From Protula sp. h YS-2021 (taxonomy: Eukaryota > Annelida > Polychaeta > Sabellida > Serpulidae), in NCBI GenBank assembly GCA_949752745.1, contig OX457028.1:20444352-20508351 (forward strand): 64,000 nucleotides of DNA, written 5' to 3'. Below the pieces are notes generated by a model. It worked only from the letters and a program-made list of their open reading frames with translations. It did no database searches and was not told the origin of the DNA. Shown one piece after another: positions 12,308-21,696 of the stretch. The position numbers and the translations under genes are program-made. Within the stretch, counting starts at the first letter, position 1. The number at the start of each line of letters is the position of its first letter.

Positions 12308-14325
12308 GCCCATATTTATTTAAATTGCGTTGATGCGTGGTGCTTATTTTAGACCAGTGCGCATGTTTATTTAACTTACGTTAATGCGTGGTTCGTCTTT
12401 GGAAAAACTGCGCATATTTTTTTAACTTACGTTGCTGCGCGGTTCACATTTCGGATCACGGCGCATGTCAACTTAACTTGCGTCGATGTGCGGTTCGCAT
12501 TTCGGACCAGCGCGCATGTTTGGTTAACGTGCACTGATGCGCGGTTTGTATTTCGGACCACTGCGCATATCTATTTAACTTGCGTCAAAGCGTGGTTCGC
12601 ATTTCGAACCAGTGCGCGTGTTCATTTAACTTGCGTCGATGCCCGGTTCGCATTTCGGACCACTGAGCATGATTATGCAACTTACGTTGATGCGCGGTTC
12701 ACAATTCGGACCAGTGCGCATGATTACATAACTTGCGTCGATACGTGTTTTTTTTTGGACCAGTGCATATATTTAACGTGCGTTAATGCGTGGTGCTTAT
12801 TTCGGAAACTGCGCATGTCTATTCAACTTGCGTCGATGCAGGATTCTTTTGTCGGACCAGTGCGCATGTTTATGTATCTGGCGTCGATGCGCGGTTCGCA
12901 TTTCGGACTAGTGCGCAGGTTTGTTTAGCTTGCGTTGATGCGAGATTCACATTTTGGACTAGTGCGCATGTTTCTTTTATTTGCGTTGATGCACGGTTCT
13001 TATTTTAGACAAATGCGCATGTTTATTTAACTTGCGTTGATGCGCGGTTCACATTTCGGACCAGTGCGCATGTTTGTTTTATTTGCGTTGATGCACGGTT
13101 CTTATTTTAGACAAATGCGCATGTTTATTTAACTTGCATCGATGCGCGGTTCACATTTTGAACTAGTGCGCATTTTTGGTTAATGTGCACTGATGCGCGG
13201 TTCAAATTTCGGACCAGTGCGCATATTTATTAAACTTGCGTCCATGCCCGGTTCACATTTCGGACTAGTGCGCATGTTTATTCAACTTCGCTGATGAGCA
13301 TTTCGCATTTCGGACTAGTGCGCATGTTCATTTCGCTTGCGTTGGTGCGTGATTCACATTTCGGACAACTGCGCATGTTTATTTAACTTCAGTTGATGCC
13401 CGGTTCGCATTTCGGACTAGTGCGCATGTTTATTTAACTTGCGTTGATGCGCGGTTCACATTTCGGATCAGTGCGCATGATTACTTAACTTGCATCGATG
13501 CGTGGTGCTTTTTTCGGACCAGTCCACATATTTATTTAACTTGCGTCGATGCGCGGTTCGCATTTCGAACCAGTGCGCATGTTTATTTACCTTGCGTCCA
13601 TGTCCGGTTGCGCATTTCGAACCAGTGCGCATGTTTATTCAACTTCCGTTGGTGAGCGGTTCGCATTTCGGACAACTGCGCATGTTCATTTAGCTTGCGT
13701 TGATGCGCATTTCTTATTTTAGACCAGTGCACATGTTTATTTGACTTGCGTTGATGCCCGGTTCGCATTTTGGACCAGTGCGCATGTTTGTTTCACTTGC
13801 GTTAATGCGCGGTTCGCATTTGGAACCAGTGCGCATGTTTGTATAACTTGCGTTGATGCGCGGTTCACATTTCAGACCAGTGCGCATGATTACTTAACTT
13901 GCATCGATGCGTGGTTCTTTTTTCGGACCAGTCCACATATTTATTTAACTTGCGTCGATGCGCGGTTCGCATTTCGAATCAGTGCGCACGTTTATTTACC
14001 TTGCGTCCATGTCCGGTTGCGCATTTCGAACCAGTGCGTGGTTGACATTTCGGACAACTGCGCATGTTTATTCAGCTTGCGTTGATGCGCGTTTCTTATT
14101 TTAGACCAGTGCACATGTTTATTTCACTTGCGTTGATGCCCGGTTCGTATTTCGGACCAGTGCGCATGTTTATTTCACTTGCGTTAATGCGCGGTTCGCA
14201 TTTTGAACCAGTGCGCATGTTTGTATAGCTTGCGTTGATGCGCGGTTCATATTTCGGATCACGGCGCATGTTAACTTAAATTGCGTCGATGCGCGGTTCA
14301 TATTTCGGACCAGTGTGCATGTTTA
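12308..14325. repeat. 51-bp satellite, about 39 copies
   Basis: Tandem array with a consensus of the type GCGCATGTTTATTTAACTT, GCGTTGATGCGCGG, TTCGCATTTCGGACCAGT; the period is 51 bp by counting. Copies differ by scattered substitutions and a few indels. Because 51 is divisible by 3, indel-free stretches stay open in several frames and give apparent 17-residue repeat proteins (for example 12,488-12,928 and 13,741-14,085). These have no start context or splice support and are satellite by-products. Confidence 0.92.
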
Positions 14326-14639
14326 AATAATAACCACACATTAACACAAGTTAAATAAACGGATAAAACTGCAGGATAAGATTCAAAAATTCAAGATCGA
14401 GTCAAAAAACACAAGCCGTATGCCCGACCCATCTAGGGCTGCCTCATACTAGATACCAAAAATAAATGAAATCGGATAAAAACTGTAGGAGGAAACGCAC
14501 TTCGAAGTTTATTCTTCAAAAAATCCCCAAAAATACAACATTGTCCGCAGTGGGTGTATTCTTAAGATTCTCCCCACCCCACAGCGGGATTTAAACAAAT
14601 GCTGCTCTTCTTATTTGCTTTAGAAATTAGCTTTATAGT

Positions 14640-14900
14640 TGCATTATTTACCAACAGATGGTGTTACAGGACAGTTGATCTACGGACTTTGACGGACTCC
14701 CTTATGTGGTATGTTTTGTGCTCAATGGGTGCTTATGTGGCTACCTCATAAGAACCACCACATAAGGAGCAAAAACCACATAAGTGACGGATGTACCGAA
14801 AATCCACCACATAACATAATCATTGTGGGCACGGACAGACGCACAGACGGACAGACTTACGGACAAACGGGCACCCCTAAACCTATAGGCTCCCTTGTTC
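14640..14900. repeat. Right arm flanking the satellite, ending in GGACAGACGG array
   Basis: Contains ACCACCACATAAG and AACCACATAAG, inverse of the left arm at 12,035-12,307. It ends in a GGACAGACGCACAGACGGACAG-like run at about 14,829-14,870, a motif shared with the Polinton termini and other repeats in this window. Confidence 0.5.
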
Positions 14901-15114
14901 AAAAAATTGTTGAACACGTGTTTCGAATGGGCTTGCCATTCGAACACGTCTTTTGAATGGGCTTGCCACATTTTTGAATGGGTGCAGTCTTCCTACATAA
15001 CTAAACACATTTTCACTTCCCATTTTCCAACAATCAACCAGCCAACCAAGTGGCAGAATCGTCTGAAACGCGTAAATAGGCAAAATCTCAAATTTTCCCG
15101 CGTACTATGGCAGA

Positions 15115-15550
15115 ATATGTTTAAAAAACTAACTTTATTAAATTTGGTTTAGAAGCATCATTTCCCCCTACTATGAATTCAGAGTATTCGAATAAGTAGC
15201 ATGCTAAAATGCTAAAACTTATTTTATACATCATATGTTTTCAAAAACTAAATTTGCTAGAGTTGGTTTAGAACCCTGATTTTCCCACTACTATGACTTC
15301 AAAGCATTCGAATAAGTAGCTTAGTAAAATGTTCAAACCTCTTTTATACATCATATGTTGTCAAAAACTAAATTTGTTAAAGTTGGTTTAGAAGCATCGC
15401 TTTTCCCCTACTATGACTTTAGTGCATTCGTATTAGTAGCATGGTAAAATGCTAAAACTTATTTTATACATCATATGTTTTCCAAAAACTACATTTGTTA
15501 AATGTGCTTTAGAACCACCATTTTTCCACTACTATAACATAAAACATAAC
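15115..15550. repeat. Tandem repeat, period about 120 bp, about 3.7 copies
   Basis: The block (T/C)CAAAAACTAAATTTG...GGTTTAGAA(G/C)C...CCCCTACTATGA recurs at about 15,122, 15,241, 15,361 and 15,482. Part of the unit (TTAGAAGC..C....CCCCTACT, then CAGA.ATT.GAATAA) also matches 34,487-34,555, just outside the right edge of the Polinton, in the same orientation. Confidence 0.75.
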
Positions 15551-15834
15551 ATTAGACTTAGCATGGGGAAAATCCCATACCTTCTCAAATTTCTTTGTCG
15601 TTCTCACGCTCTGAGGTCTTTCGCTCTCAAATTTATTGATCGTTCCCACGCTCTGGGATCTTTCATATACTTATTCCTACGCTTTGTGTGTGAGTGGTTA
15701 CTGTAATAGAACCATTGAAATATGACCAATGAAATATTATCAGTGAAAATAGGCATAGAAATATGGCTGCTATGTTAAAAAACAAACAAAAAACAAACAA
15801 AAAAACAAACAAAAACAAATCAAAAAGTTATGTT

Positions 15835-15922
15835 TGCCCATAGGTGAGATCGAACCACCAATCTTCCGCTCACGAGTCCCATGCCCTACCAAGTGAGCTA
15901 ACAGGGCTGGCCTATTGAACGA
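15835..15922 (-). repeat. tRNA-like sequence, probable SINE head
   Basis: The reverse strand has an RNA polymerase III A-box-like TAGCTCACTTGG, and a B-box GGTTCGATCTC inside a good 5-bp T-arm (GGTGG/TCACC). A D-arm stem (GCTC/GGGC) forms, but the acceptor stem and anticodon arm pair poorly. This fits a tRNA-derived SINE or pseudo-tRNA better than a functional tRNA gene. Confidence 0.45.
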
Positions 15923-15964
15923 TCTGATAATTACATACATAGTTAGACTAATTATGCTCACATA

Positions 15965-16095
15965 GCCCTTACATAGTCCTCACAGTCATATAGCCATATG
16001 ATGTCACATAGTCACATAGTGTCACATGATGTCACATAATGTCACAGAGTCACATAATGTCACAGAGTCACATAATGTCACAGAGTCACAAAAAA
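15965..16095. repeat. Short tandem repeat TCACATAATG / TCACAGAG
   Basis: About 18-bp units of the form AGTCACATAATGTCACAG are repeated, with three near-identical copies at 16,032-16,090 and looser copies upstream (ACATAGTCACATAG). Confidence 0.75.
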
Positions 16096-16109
16096 AGTCA
16101 CTTACCAAG

Positions 16110-16262
16110 ACTCTTTTGACACTTCGTCTCCATATATATTGCAGCCAATCTTTCACTTCCTTTCCATGCTTATTCCAAAGAATAGCCAATCTTTCACTTC
16201 GTCTCCTATGTGTATTCCAAGAACACCCAATCTTTCACTTGTTCTCCATGTATATCCAACAA
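16110..16262. repeat. Tandem repeat, about 50 bp, three copies
   Basis: CCAATCTTTCACTT(C)...CTCC(A/T)ATGT.TATTCCAA recurs at about 16,143, 16,188 and 16,228, directly before the Polinton left end. Confidence 0.65.
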
Positions 16263-16333
16263 CAGCAAGAGCAAATGTTTTCACATGATAGACAGATGGT
16301 GGAAGTCCTCACATAGAGGACCCATTATGAACA

Positions 16334-17321
16334 TCATAATGACGTTATAGGGATAGTGGGCAGCCATTCAAACGGGCAGCCGGGGTAAATGGCAGCCGGG
16401 GCAAATGGGCCTCCGTAAAAAAAAGATCAACCGGGCCGTCACAAAAGTAATTAAACTAATCAAGCAATGAGTTTCATTAAGCCCAGAGAGCTCTCTCTCT
16501 CTCCATCCATCACGACATACACAAGCAACAACTCTTTTTTGGCTTTCTCGCTCTCCAAACACACATAACACCAACGGCAACCGGACAAACGGACGGCTGG
16601 ACAAACAGACAGCCGGACAAACGGACAGCCGGACAAATGGACAGCCGGACAAGCGGGTAAACAGCTCTCCAACTGTTTTTTTAAGCAGAGGGACCCATAG
16701 AGACATGGTTAGAGCTCACTATTAGGTACTTTAACCCAGCAATGACGTCACACAGATCGACTTAAGCCTGCATGCGACCAGCTAATCGACAGGGCCCCCG
16801 GGGCCACACGACCTTCAGGCCCCCCGGGGCCAGTTGCACGACAGGCCCCCCGGGGCCAGCCGATTCTCTATCTCAATACACATTACGGCCTACACAGGCA
16901 ACAACTCTTTTTTTTTGGCTTTCTCGCTCTCCAAACACACATAATACCTACGGCAACCGGACAAATGGACAGCTGGACAAACGGACACCCGGACAAACGG
17001 ACAGCCGGACAAACGGACTTTTTAAATTTTTTTACCTCTCTCTCCACACGCATCACATCACGACAACAACTCTTTTTTGGCTTTCTGACTCTTCAACCAA
17101 GCCATTGCAAAAGCAATTAAAACTAATCAAGCAATGAGTTTCAATAAGCCAGGCTATTTTTAGCACAGAGCTCTCTCTCTCAACACATCACGACACGGCA
17201 ACAACTCTTTTTTTTAGCTTTCTTGCTCTCCAAACACACATAACACCTACGGTGACCGGACAAACGGACAGCTGGACAAACGGACAGCCGGACAAACGGA
17301 CAGTCTTTTTTTATTTTTTAA

Positions 17322-17393
<72 letters not shown>

Positions 17394-17932
17394 AGCCACG
17401 ACAGATTTAGCGTTTCATTTCACAAGTCAAGGTATTTTTTAACCCAGACAGTGGCTTTTTTTAACTCTCTCTCTCTCTTTCTCTCCACACATATACCAAT
17501 AGCCACGACAGATTAAGCGGTTCATTTCATAAGTCAAGGTATTTTTAACCCAGACAGTGGCTTTTTTTAACACTCTCTCTTTCTCTCCACACATATACCA
17601 ACACCAATGACAGATTTAGCGTTTCATTTCTCAAGCCAGGGTATTTTTAACCCAAACGGCAACTTTTTTTGCTATCTGTCTCTACACATAACACGGCAGA
17701 CGGGCAGACGGACAGATGGGGCACCTCCCCCAAACGTACAAGTCCTCCATTTTTTAAGCAGAGAACTCATATTCATATGGTTCGAGCTCACTTATGAGCC
17801 CCCTTAAAATTCAAAGGGGGTATAAATCAATGATTTATAGACCCCTTATTTATTTTTTTTTAGCATTTCCCACACTCTCATGCATACACACATACCAACA
17901 CCATGACAGATTAAGCGTTTCATTTCGTAATA
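16334..17932. repeat. Left terminal inverted repeat, internally expanded
   Basis: The outermost part (TCATAATGACGTTATAGGG, then GTGGGCAGCCATTCAAACGG) and the inner part (about 17,680-17,932) both match the reverse complement of the right terminus. Between them, a unit containing ACAACTCTTTTTTGGCTTTC, CTCTCCAAACACACATAA and CGGACAAACGGACAGCCGG is repeated about four times (near 16,528, 16,896, 17,060 and 17,196). This makes the left repeat about 1.6 kb versus about 0.47 kb on the right. A CCCCCGGGGCC motif occurs three times at about 16,794-16,858. Confidence 0.8.
17322..17391. repeat. (CT)n(AC)n compound microsatellite
   Basis: CTCTCT tract followed by about 25 AC units, inside the left terminal repeat. 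Confidence 0.95.
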
Positions 17933-17940
17933 ATGGTGGT

Positions 17941-17958
17941 GGCTGCTAAAAAGCAGCC
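17941..17958 (-). terminator. Histone-mRNA-like 3' stem-loop downstream of the left-arm gene
   Basis: On the minus strand the sequence is GGCTGCTTTTTAGCAGCC, a perfect 7-bp stem with a TTTT loop, followed by ACCACCA. It begins 18 nt past the stop codon of the minus-strand gene. The layout (GG..-stem, T-rich tetraloop, ACCA 3' flank) matches the metazoan histone 3'-end element. A similar hairpin follows the right-arm gene. Function is inferred. Confidence 0.55.
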
Positions 17959-17976
17959 GTGGTGGGATCTTGATCT

Positions 17977-18811
17977 TCACTTCCTCCTGCCGCCGCTTCC
18001 TCTGCCGCTGCTGCTTCCCCTGCCGCTACCCCTGCCGCTGCCGCTGTCCTCCCTGCAGCCAGTCCTCCTCCTATGCGCCGCTACCCCGGCCCTGTTTGAG
18101 TTGAAACCCCTGCCCATAACGCTACAGAAATGGTGCTCGGACTTCATAGCCTCTGGGCAGCCCTGTTCGTGCACTCTGAGAGAAACTCCTGCTGGAATCG
18201 CGAAATTGCAGAAGTCGCAGTACTGAATATTATACATCGAGTCCAAGAGCTGCACAACATCCTGGAGTTCTGACTCTTTGCTAGAGCCGTCCTCCAGTTT
18301 CAACTCAACCAGTTCCGAGGTGTGGCCATAGTTGGAGGGCCACTGCATGAGGCTGAGATCGATAGTCGGAATATCCGAAATGCTGGCGACAGCGGCCGCC
18401 AGCTCATCCTCATGGGCTGGTGGCGGACTGTCCGGCCTTGTAACGGTGGCGCTGGGTATGTGCCGCCACCTCACTGTCAATGGCTCCGCCGGCACCTTCC
18501 GGACAGTCACATCCGGTTCCCTCGGACTTGCTGTCGCTTTGGCAGGAGTCGCTTTGGCAGGAGTCGCTTTGGCTGGCGTTGCTTCCCGGTACTTCTCAGG
18601 TGACTGCTGCCTCAGTCTCTTATGGCTTTCCTCCGCCGCCCTGCCAAACCCGTTGTATTCACTCTGCGCTTTGGCCGTCTGGAAATCCCTCCACTTTCGA
18701 AATAAAAACATGATAGTCGATGTAAATTTCTTCGAAAAGATTAACATCCTTGTCAGTCAGATAGTATTTCTGACGGCGTTGCTTCGAGAAAAACTCTTCT
18801 TTGTATTGCAT
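17977..18811 (-). pseudogene. Left-arm accessory gene, zinc-finger-like, frame broken near the N-terminus
   Basis: I recognise no family. The main frame (17,977-18,747) has a Lys/Arg-rich N-terminal third and a triplicated ATPAK motif. Its Cys/His-rich region contains C-D-F-C and H-E-Q-G-C (a C-x2-C-x12-H-x4-C spacing), followed by H-H-F-C and A-A-H-R-R-R. The C-terminus is a Gly/Ser/Arg tail suggestive of nucleic-acid binding. A second frame from an ATG at 18,811 to a stop at 18,659-18,661 encodes a basic, coding-like stretch. It sits at a better distance from the TATA-like box at 18,871, so the original N-terminus may lie there, with a frameshift around 18,700. Read alone, the downstream frame would start at 18,747 or 18,711. 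Divergently transcribed from the gene at 19,172. Confidence 0.55.
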
Positions 18812-18870
18812 TTTGATGTGCACCCATCAACGATCAAAAGCAGACTGACTGCATAGAGTGCGAGGCTGCT

Positions 18871-18878
18871 ATTATAAA
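18871..18878 (-). promoter_or_regulatory. TATA-like box for the left-arm gene
   Basis: TTTATAAT on the minus strand, 60 bases upstream of the ATG at 18,811. It sits across the GC-rich repeats from the plus-strand TATA box at 19,085. Confidence 0.45.
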
Positions 18879-18884
18879 GGGACC

Positions 18885-19080
18885 CCCCTCGGCCAGCCGA
18901 CTTTCAGGCCCACCCGCCAATCGACCTTTAGGCATACACTACGAGGATAGCCACTGTATCTATGAGCTGGTCGACAGGCCCTCCCGCCAGGCGACCTTCA
19001 GGCCCTCCCTCCCGCCAGTCGACCTTCAGCCCCCCCCCCCCCCGCCAATCGACCAATAGGCCCCTCGGGACCAGCCGACA
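18885..19080. promoter_or_regulatory. GC-rich repeated boxes between divergent promoters
   Basis: About seven copies of a motif close to GCCAGTCGACCTTCAGGCCC at roughly 25-30 bp spacing (near 18,890, 18,915, 18,964, 18,985, 19,012, 19,043 and 19,068). The same GTCGAC/GGCCCC vocabulary appears in the left terminal repeat at 16,770-16,870. This could be an upstream activating array, an origin-binding array or a simple repeat. Confidence 0.5.
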
Positions 19081-19084
19081 GTAG

Positions 19085-19092
19085 TATAAAAG
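19085..19092 (+). promoter_or_regulatory. TATA box (TATAAAAG)
   Basis: TATAAAAGGG, 80 bases before the ATG at 19,172. Confidence 0.6.
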
Positions 19093-19171
19093 GGATGGTT
19101 CGACACCCCTATGGCCATTGCATTGCCAAGACACCATAGAGACGTCTCGAAAAGCATCAACGGCTAGCAAC

Positions 19172-20189
19172 ATGGAAATTGATAGCCTGTTCAGCAACGA
19201 AACAATGGCTTCTACAGATGCAGTTTTAACTGCAGAGGAGACTGCTGCCTTCCTAAGTACACTGGCAGAAGCTGAAAAAGCCTTGGAGGAAGTATTAGGG
19301 GCTCCGTCGGACGTGTCTACAGTACAGCAAAGAAAGCCTGAGAAAGTGTTAGGTGCTCCGCCAGTACAGCAAGCAATGCCAGATCCTGAGGGATCTTACT
19401 ACCCGTTCTGGGTTGCAAATGCGCTTGTAAATGGTAGCGCCAAGCCACTTAGTACAAAGTTAAAGGCACATCTAGAGCATCTTGAGGAAGAAGTGGTCAT
19501 GTCAAGCGATGACAATAACGATGACGACAACACGGCGATGACGACGACGACAACGACGACGATGACGACAGCGACGACGATGACAAGCAGCTCAAATCTA
19601 AATTTGAATTGAGCAAAACTATTCCTGTTACTGAGGAAGACGTCACGCTGTTGAAACGAAACTTTCAAGCAGTGATTCCTCTGATCGATCGCAACATTTT
19701 ATGTCGTTTATGTGAAGAAGGCTTTTTCGATCAACACACGTACATGTACCTAACGGAATAAGTGAACACTGTCATTCAGCTTATCTACATGCTAGAAGGA
19801 AACATAGAGCATCTTCCCGCGTCAGAGCCACAGTTCACCGAAGCCATGACCCGACGTTTCGTTCAACTTATTAGAAGTCTTCACGAAGAACTTTTTAAGA
19901 CTTTACGCCAAAGTGTGTTGATGAGGATCGCGATTCCAAATGTGCAAAGGTCATGCTACATGCTTGAAGAACGTATTAAGGTGTATGATATGATGGCTTA
20001 CCTCTATGAAAAGTACATTTCACCATGCCAATGCTCTTTAAATGGATAATTGGTAGTCGCAAACGAGGAGACTTTTTAGTGATCGTCATGAGACAATCTC
20101 TAACAGACAGTTTGCCAACAGCCTTTCTTGATGGTTTCAACGAGATCACTCCGCGATTTTGCAAACATCTCATGAAAACATACATGTAA
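19172..20189 (+). pseudogene. Polinton accessory gene with acidic tract, broken in three frames
   Basis: No family recognised. The chosen start is the ATG at 19,172 (AACATGG context). The first frame is Ala/Glu-rich with helical character, and meets a GAC/GAT repeat at about 19,500-19,590. Read in this frame the repeat gives Thr/Met and stops at 19,612. In the neighbouring frame it is a long Asp tract that continues into coding-like sequence, so an indel in the repeat is likely. The continuing frame has a TAA at 19,759-19,761 and resumes to 20,049. A third frame from 20,025 to 20,189 remains coding-like. The family could be structural or regulatory; acidic tracts of this type occur in both. 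Confidence 0.5.
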
Positions 20190-20195
20190 TGTCCA

Positions 20196-20203
20196 TATAA
20201 AAG
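20196..20203 (+). promoter_or_regulatory. TATA box (TATAAAAG)
   Basis: TATAAAAGGA, 48 bases before the ATG at 20,244 and 7 bases after the last stop of the upstream fragments. Confidence 0.6.
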
Positions 20204-20243
20204 GAGTGAGGTGTCAAGTGCAGTCATCATTCAACGCGCAGCC

Positions 20244-20846
20244 ATGCAGAAGACAAGCAGCTTTAAAATTAGTGCAAACTTAACCATTACTGTGGAGCAT
20301 GGACAATTTGGGTTATTTATTCGAATCAAACGTGGAGAGAGATGGCTTGCTTTATCACCATCCTTGTGGAAGATTGTGTGCCTGAACTTAACAAGATTAC
20401 GCGACATTGGCTTCAAACTGTACTTAACGCAAACGAAATGGTTTGAAGTCATTTCATACAAAGACATGTGCTATGTGAGTTTTGTGCATACATCACTGTT
20501 TGAAGGGAAAGAATACAAGTATTACATCAACATGAATGATGGTGAATGGGAGACATTGCTTCAGGAGATGGATAGCATCACCTCAACCTTATTGCCATGT
20601 ACGGAATGTCATGGCAAGAAAACTCCTATCAAGCTGCAAAAGGACAATCGGATGAAAGTGTCAAAGTATCCGAGAAAAGACTGGCTGAAGTTCAACTGGA
20701 GAATATGGATGTGCAAAATCAACTTGGACTTACCTGTGAATATTGTGGTGCTTACGGATATGCTTAGGATTATGATTGTCACTGCCACAAGTACAATTGC
20801 AAGTTGTGTGAACCAGACAACTTCTGCAACAAGTGCGGCTCACTAA
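20244..20846 (+). pseudogene. Tandem PC4-like two-domain protein with disrupted C-terminal zinc region
   Basis: ATG at 20,244. Residues about 8-52 and 56-112 each follow the PC4 (transcription coactivator p15) plan: a hydrophobic strand, an alternating strand, a strand resembling V.IR, then I.L.(P/D)..W..L. The ends read LALSPSLWKIVCL and INMNDGEWETLL. After a C-T-E-C pair the frame changes character. A neighbouring frame between about 20,640 and 20,845, containing one TAG, holds many Cys/His pairs, so the C-terminus was probably a zinc-binding tail lost by an indel near 20,630. PC4 domains bind single-stranded DNA as dimers; a tandem copy could do so as one chain. The fold assignment is by pattern, without a profile search. 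Confidence 0.55.
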
Positions 20847-20931
20847 CTGTTTCTGCGGAGTAAGACTGAGAGTCATTTGCTTACCAGCCTTCATAGTGTG
20901 CAGACGTGTTATATGGACATGTGAAACAAAG

Positions 20932-21549
20932 ATGGATGCAGAAACGTGTTTCAAGGAGAAGTATGTGGACTACGTGATAAGTGAACTGGCACGTTTTGGA
21001 TCTATTCAACAACAACTGCAGCACTTTGAGATTTATTGGGAACTTGCTCATTCCACGTTAAACGTACCAAACTTACGCCCGGATTTCATCAAAGAGTGTG
21101 TGCTTTCAAACATTGACGGAGCTGAGGAGTTAGATGTGGAAGCAGCATATCACTTCGCTCGATTTGATCCAAGACTGTTTGATGAAGTGAGAGAGGTTAA
21201 TCTATATTGCAGTATAATGGCAGACATTACATTGAGACAATATGTTATGCAAAAAACATATTGTGAGGAAATGTTTTTAGCTGTAAAAAAGTTTGCATGT
21301 TTAGTATGTCCTGGTTGTCAAAATGAAGAGTGTTTAGTACATATGTGTCATTCTACATGTGTCTATACATATTGGAATGAAGCTAAATATTACATTCATT
21401 TAGATAAAGTGTTAGATAATGCAAATCAACGTTGTGAAAAATATGGTGTAGATGCTATCACATTTGATGAATTAAGTAGTTGGTTAATATACATTGAAGA
21501 TCAATGGACTCCAATTATTCACACCATTGTATCAATACTTGATTTGTAA
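20932..21549 (+). CDS. Polinton accessory protein of unknown function with Cys/His cluster
   Basis: Start chosen at the ATG at 20,932 because the upstream part of the frame is not coding-like. 205 residues, intact, mostly helical and acidic. A compact cluster near residue 120 reads C-P-G-C, then C-x6-C-x3-C, probably one zinc site. I do not recognise the family. It lies between the PC4-like gene and the integrase on the same strand. No TATAAAAG box is apparent just upstream, so it may share the transcript starting near 20,225. Confidence 0.6.
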   Translation: MDAETCFKEKYVDYVISELARFGSIQQQLQHFEIYWELAHSTLNVPNLRPDFIKECVLSNIDGAEELDVEAAYHFARFDPRLFDEVREVNLYCSIMADITLRQYVMQKTYCEEMFLAVKKFACLVCPGCQNEECLVHMCHSTCVYTYWNEAKYYIHLDKVLDNANQRCEKYGVDAITFDELSSWLIYIEDQWTPIIHTIVSILDL

Positions 21550-21565
21550 GATGTGTTGATTGAGT

Positions 21566-21690
21566 TGATAAAATAAAATTTAAGAAATGTTGATAAAATA
21601 AAATTTAGGATGTGTTGATAAAATGCAAGATATGTTGACAAAATAAAATGCAAGATATGTTAACAAGTGTTGATCATTTAGTGTTAACAT
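21566..21690 (+). repeat. AATAAA-containing tandem repeats
   Basis: Units of about 25 bp (TGTTGATAAAATAAAATTTAAGA type), four to five copies, with several AATAAA-like hexamers. They sit directly after the stop of the 20,932 gene and before the integrase. They may supply polyadenylation signals. Confidence 0.6.
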
Positions 21691-21696
21691 GTCGAC

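Noticed and set aside
12308..14325. Regularly spaced repeats resembling a CRISPR array, and long open frames encoding 17-residue repeat proteins
   Set aside because: Eukaryotic context, contiguous 51-bp monomers with no unique spacers, and frames explained by a period divisible by 3.
15835..15922. Functional tRNA gene
   Set aside because: Pol III boxes and T-arm are present but the acceptor and anticodon stems do not pair; treated as SINE-like.
16328..16333. Six-base target-site duplication of the Polinton
   Set aside because: TGAACA on the left does not match CGTCCA after 34,304; moving the boundary to the AG at 16,355 gives reverse-complementary, not direct, flanks.
18332..18856. Plus-strand frame of 174 codons
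   Set aside because: Antisense shadow of the left-arm gene caused by its GC-rich, repetitive coding sequence.
19399..19668. Minus-strand Val/Ile-rich frame
   Set aside because: Reverse reading of the GAC/ACG acidic repeat.
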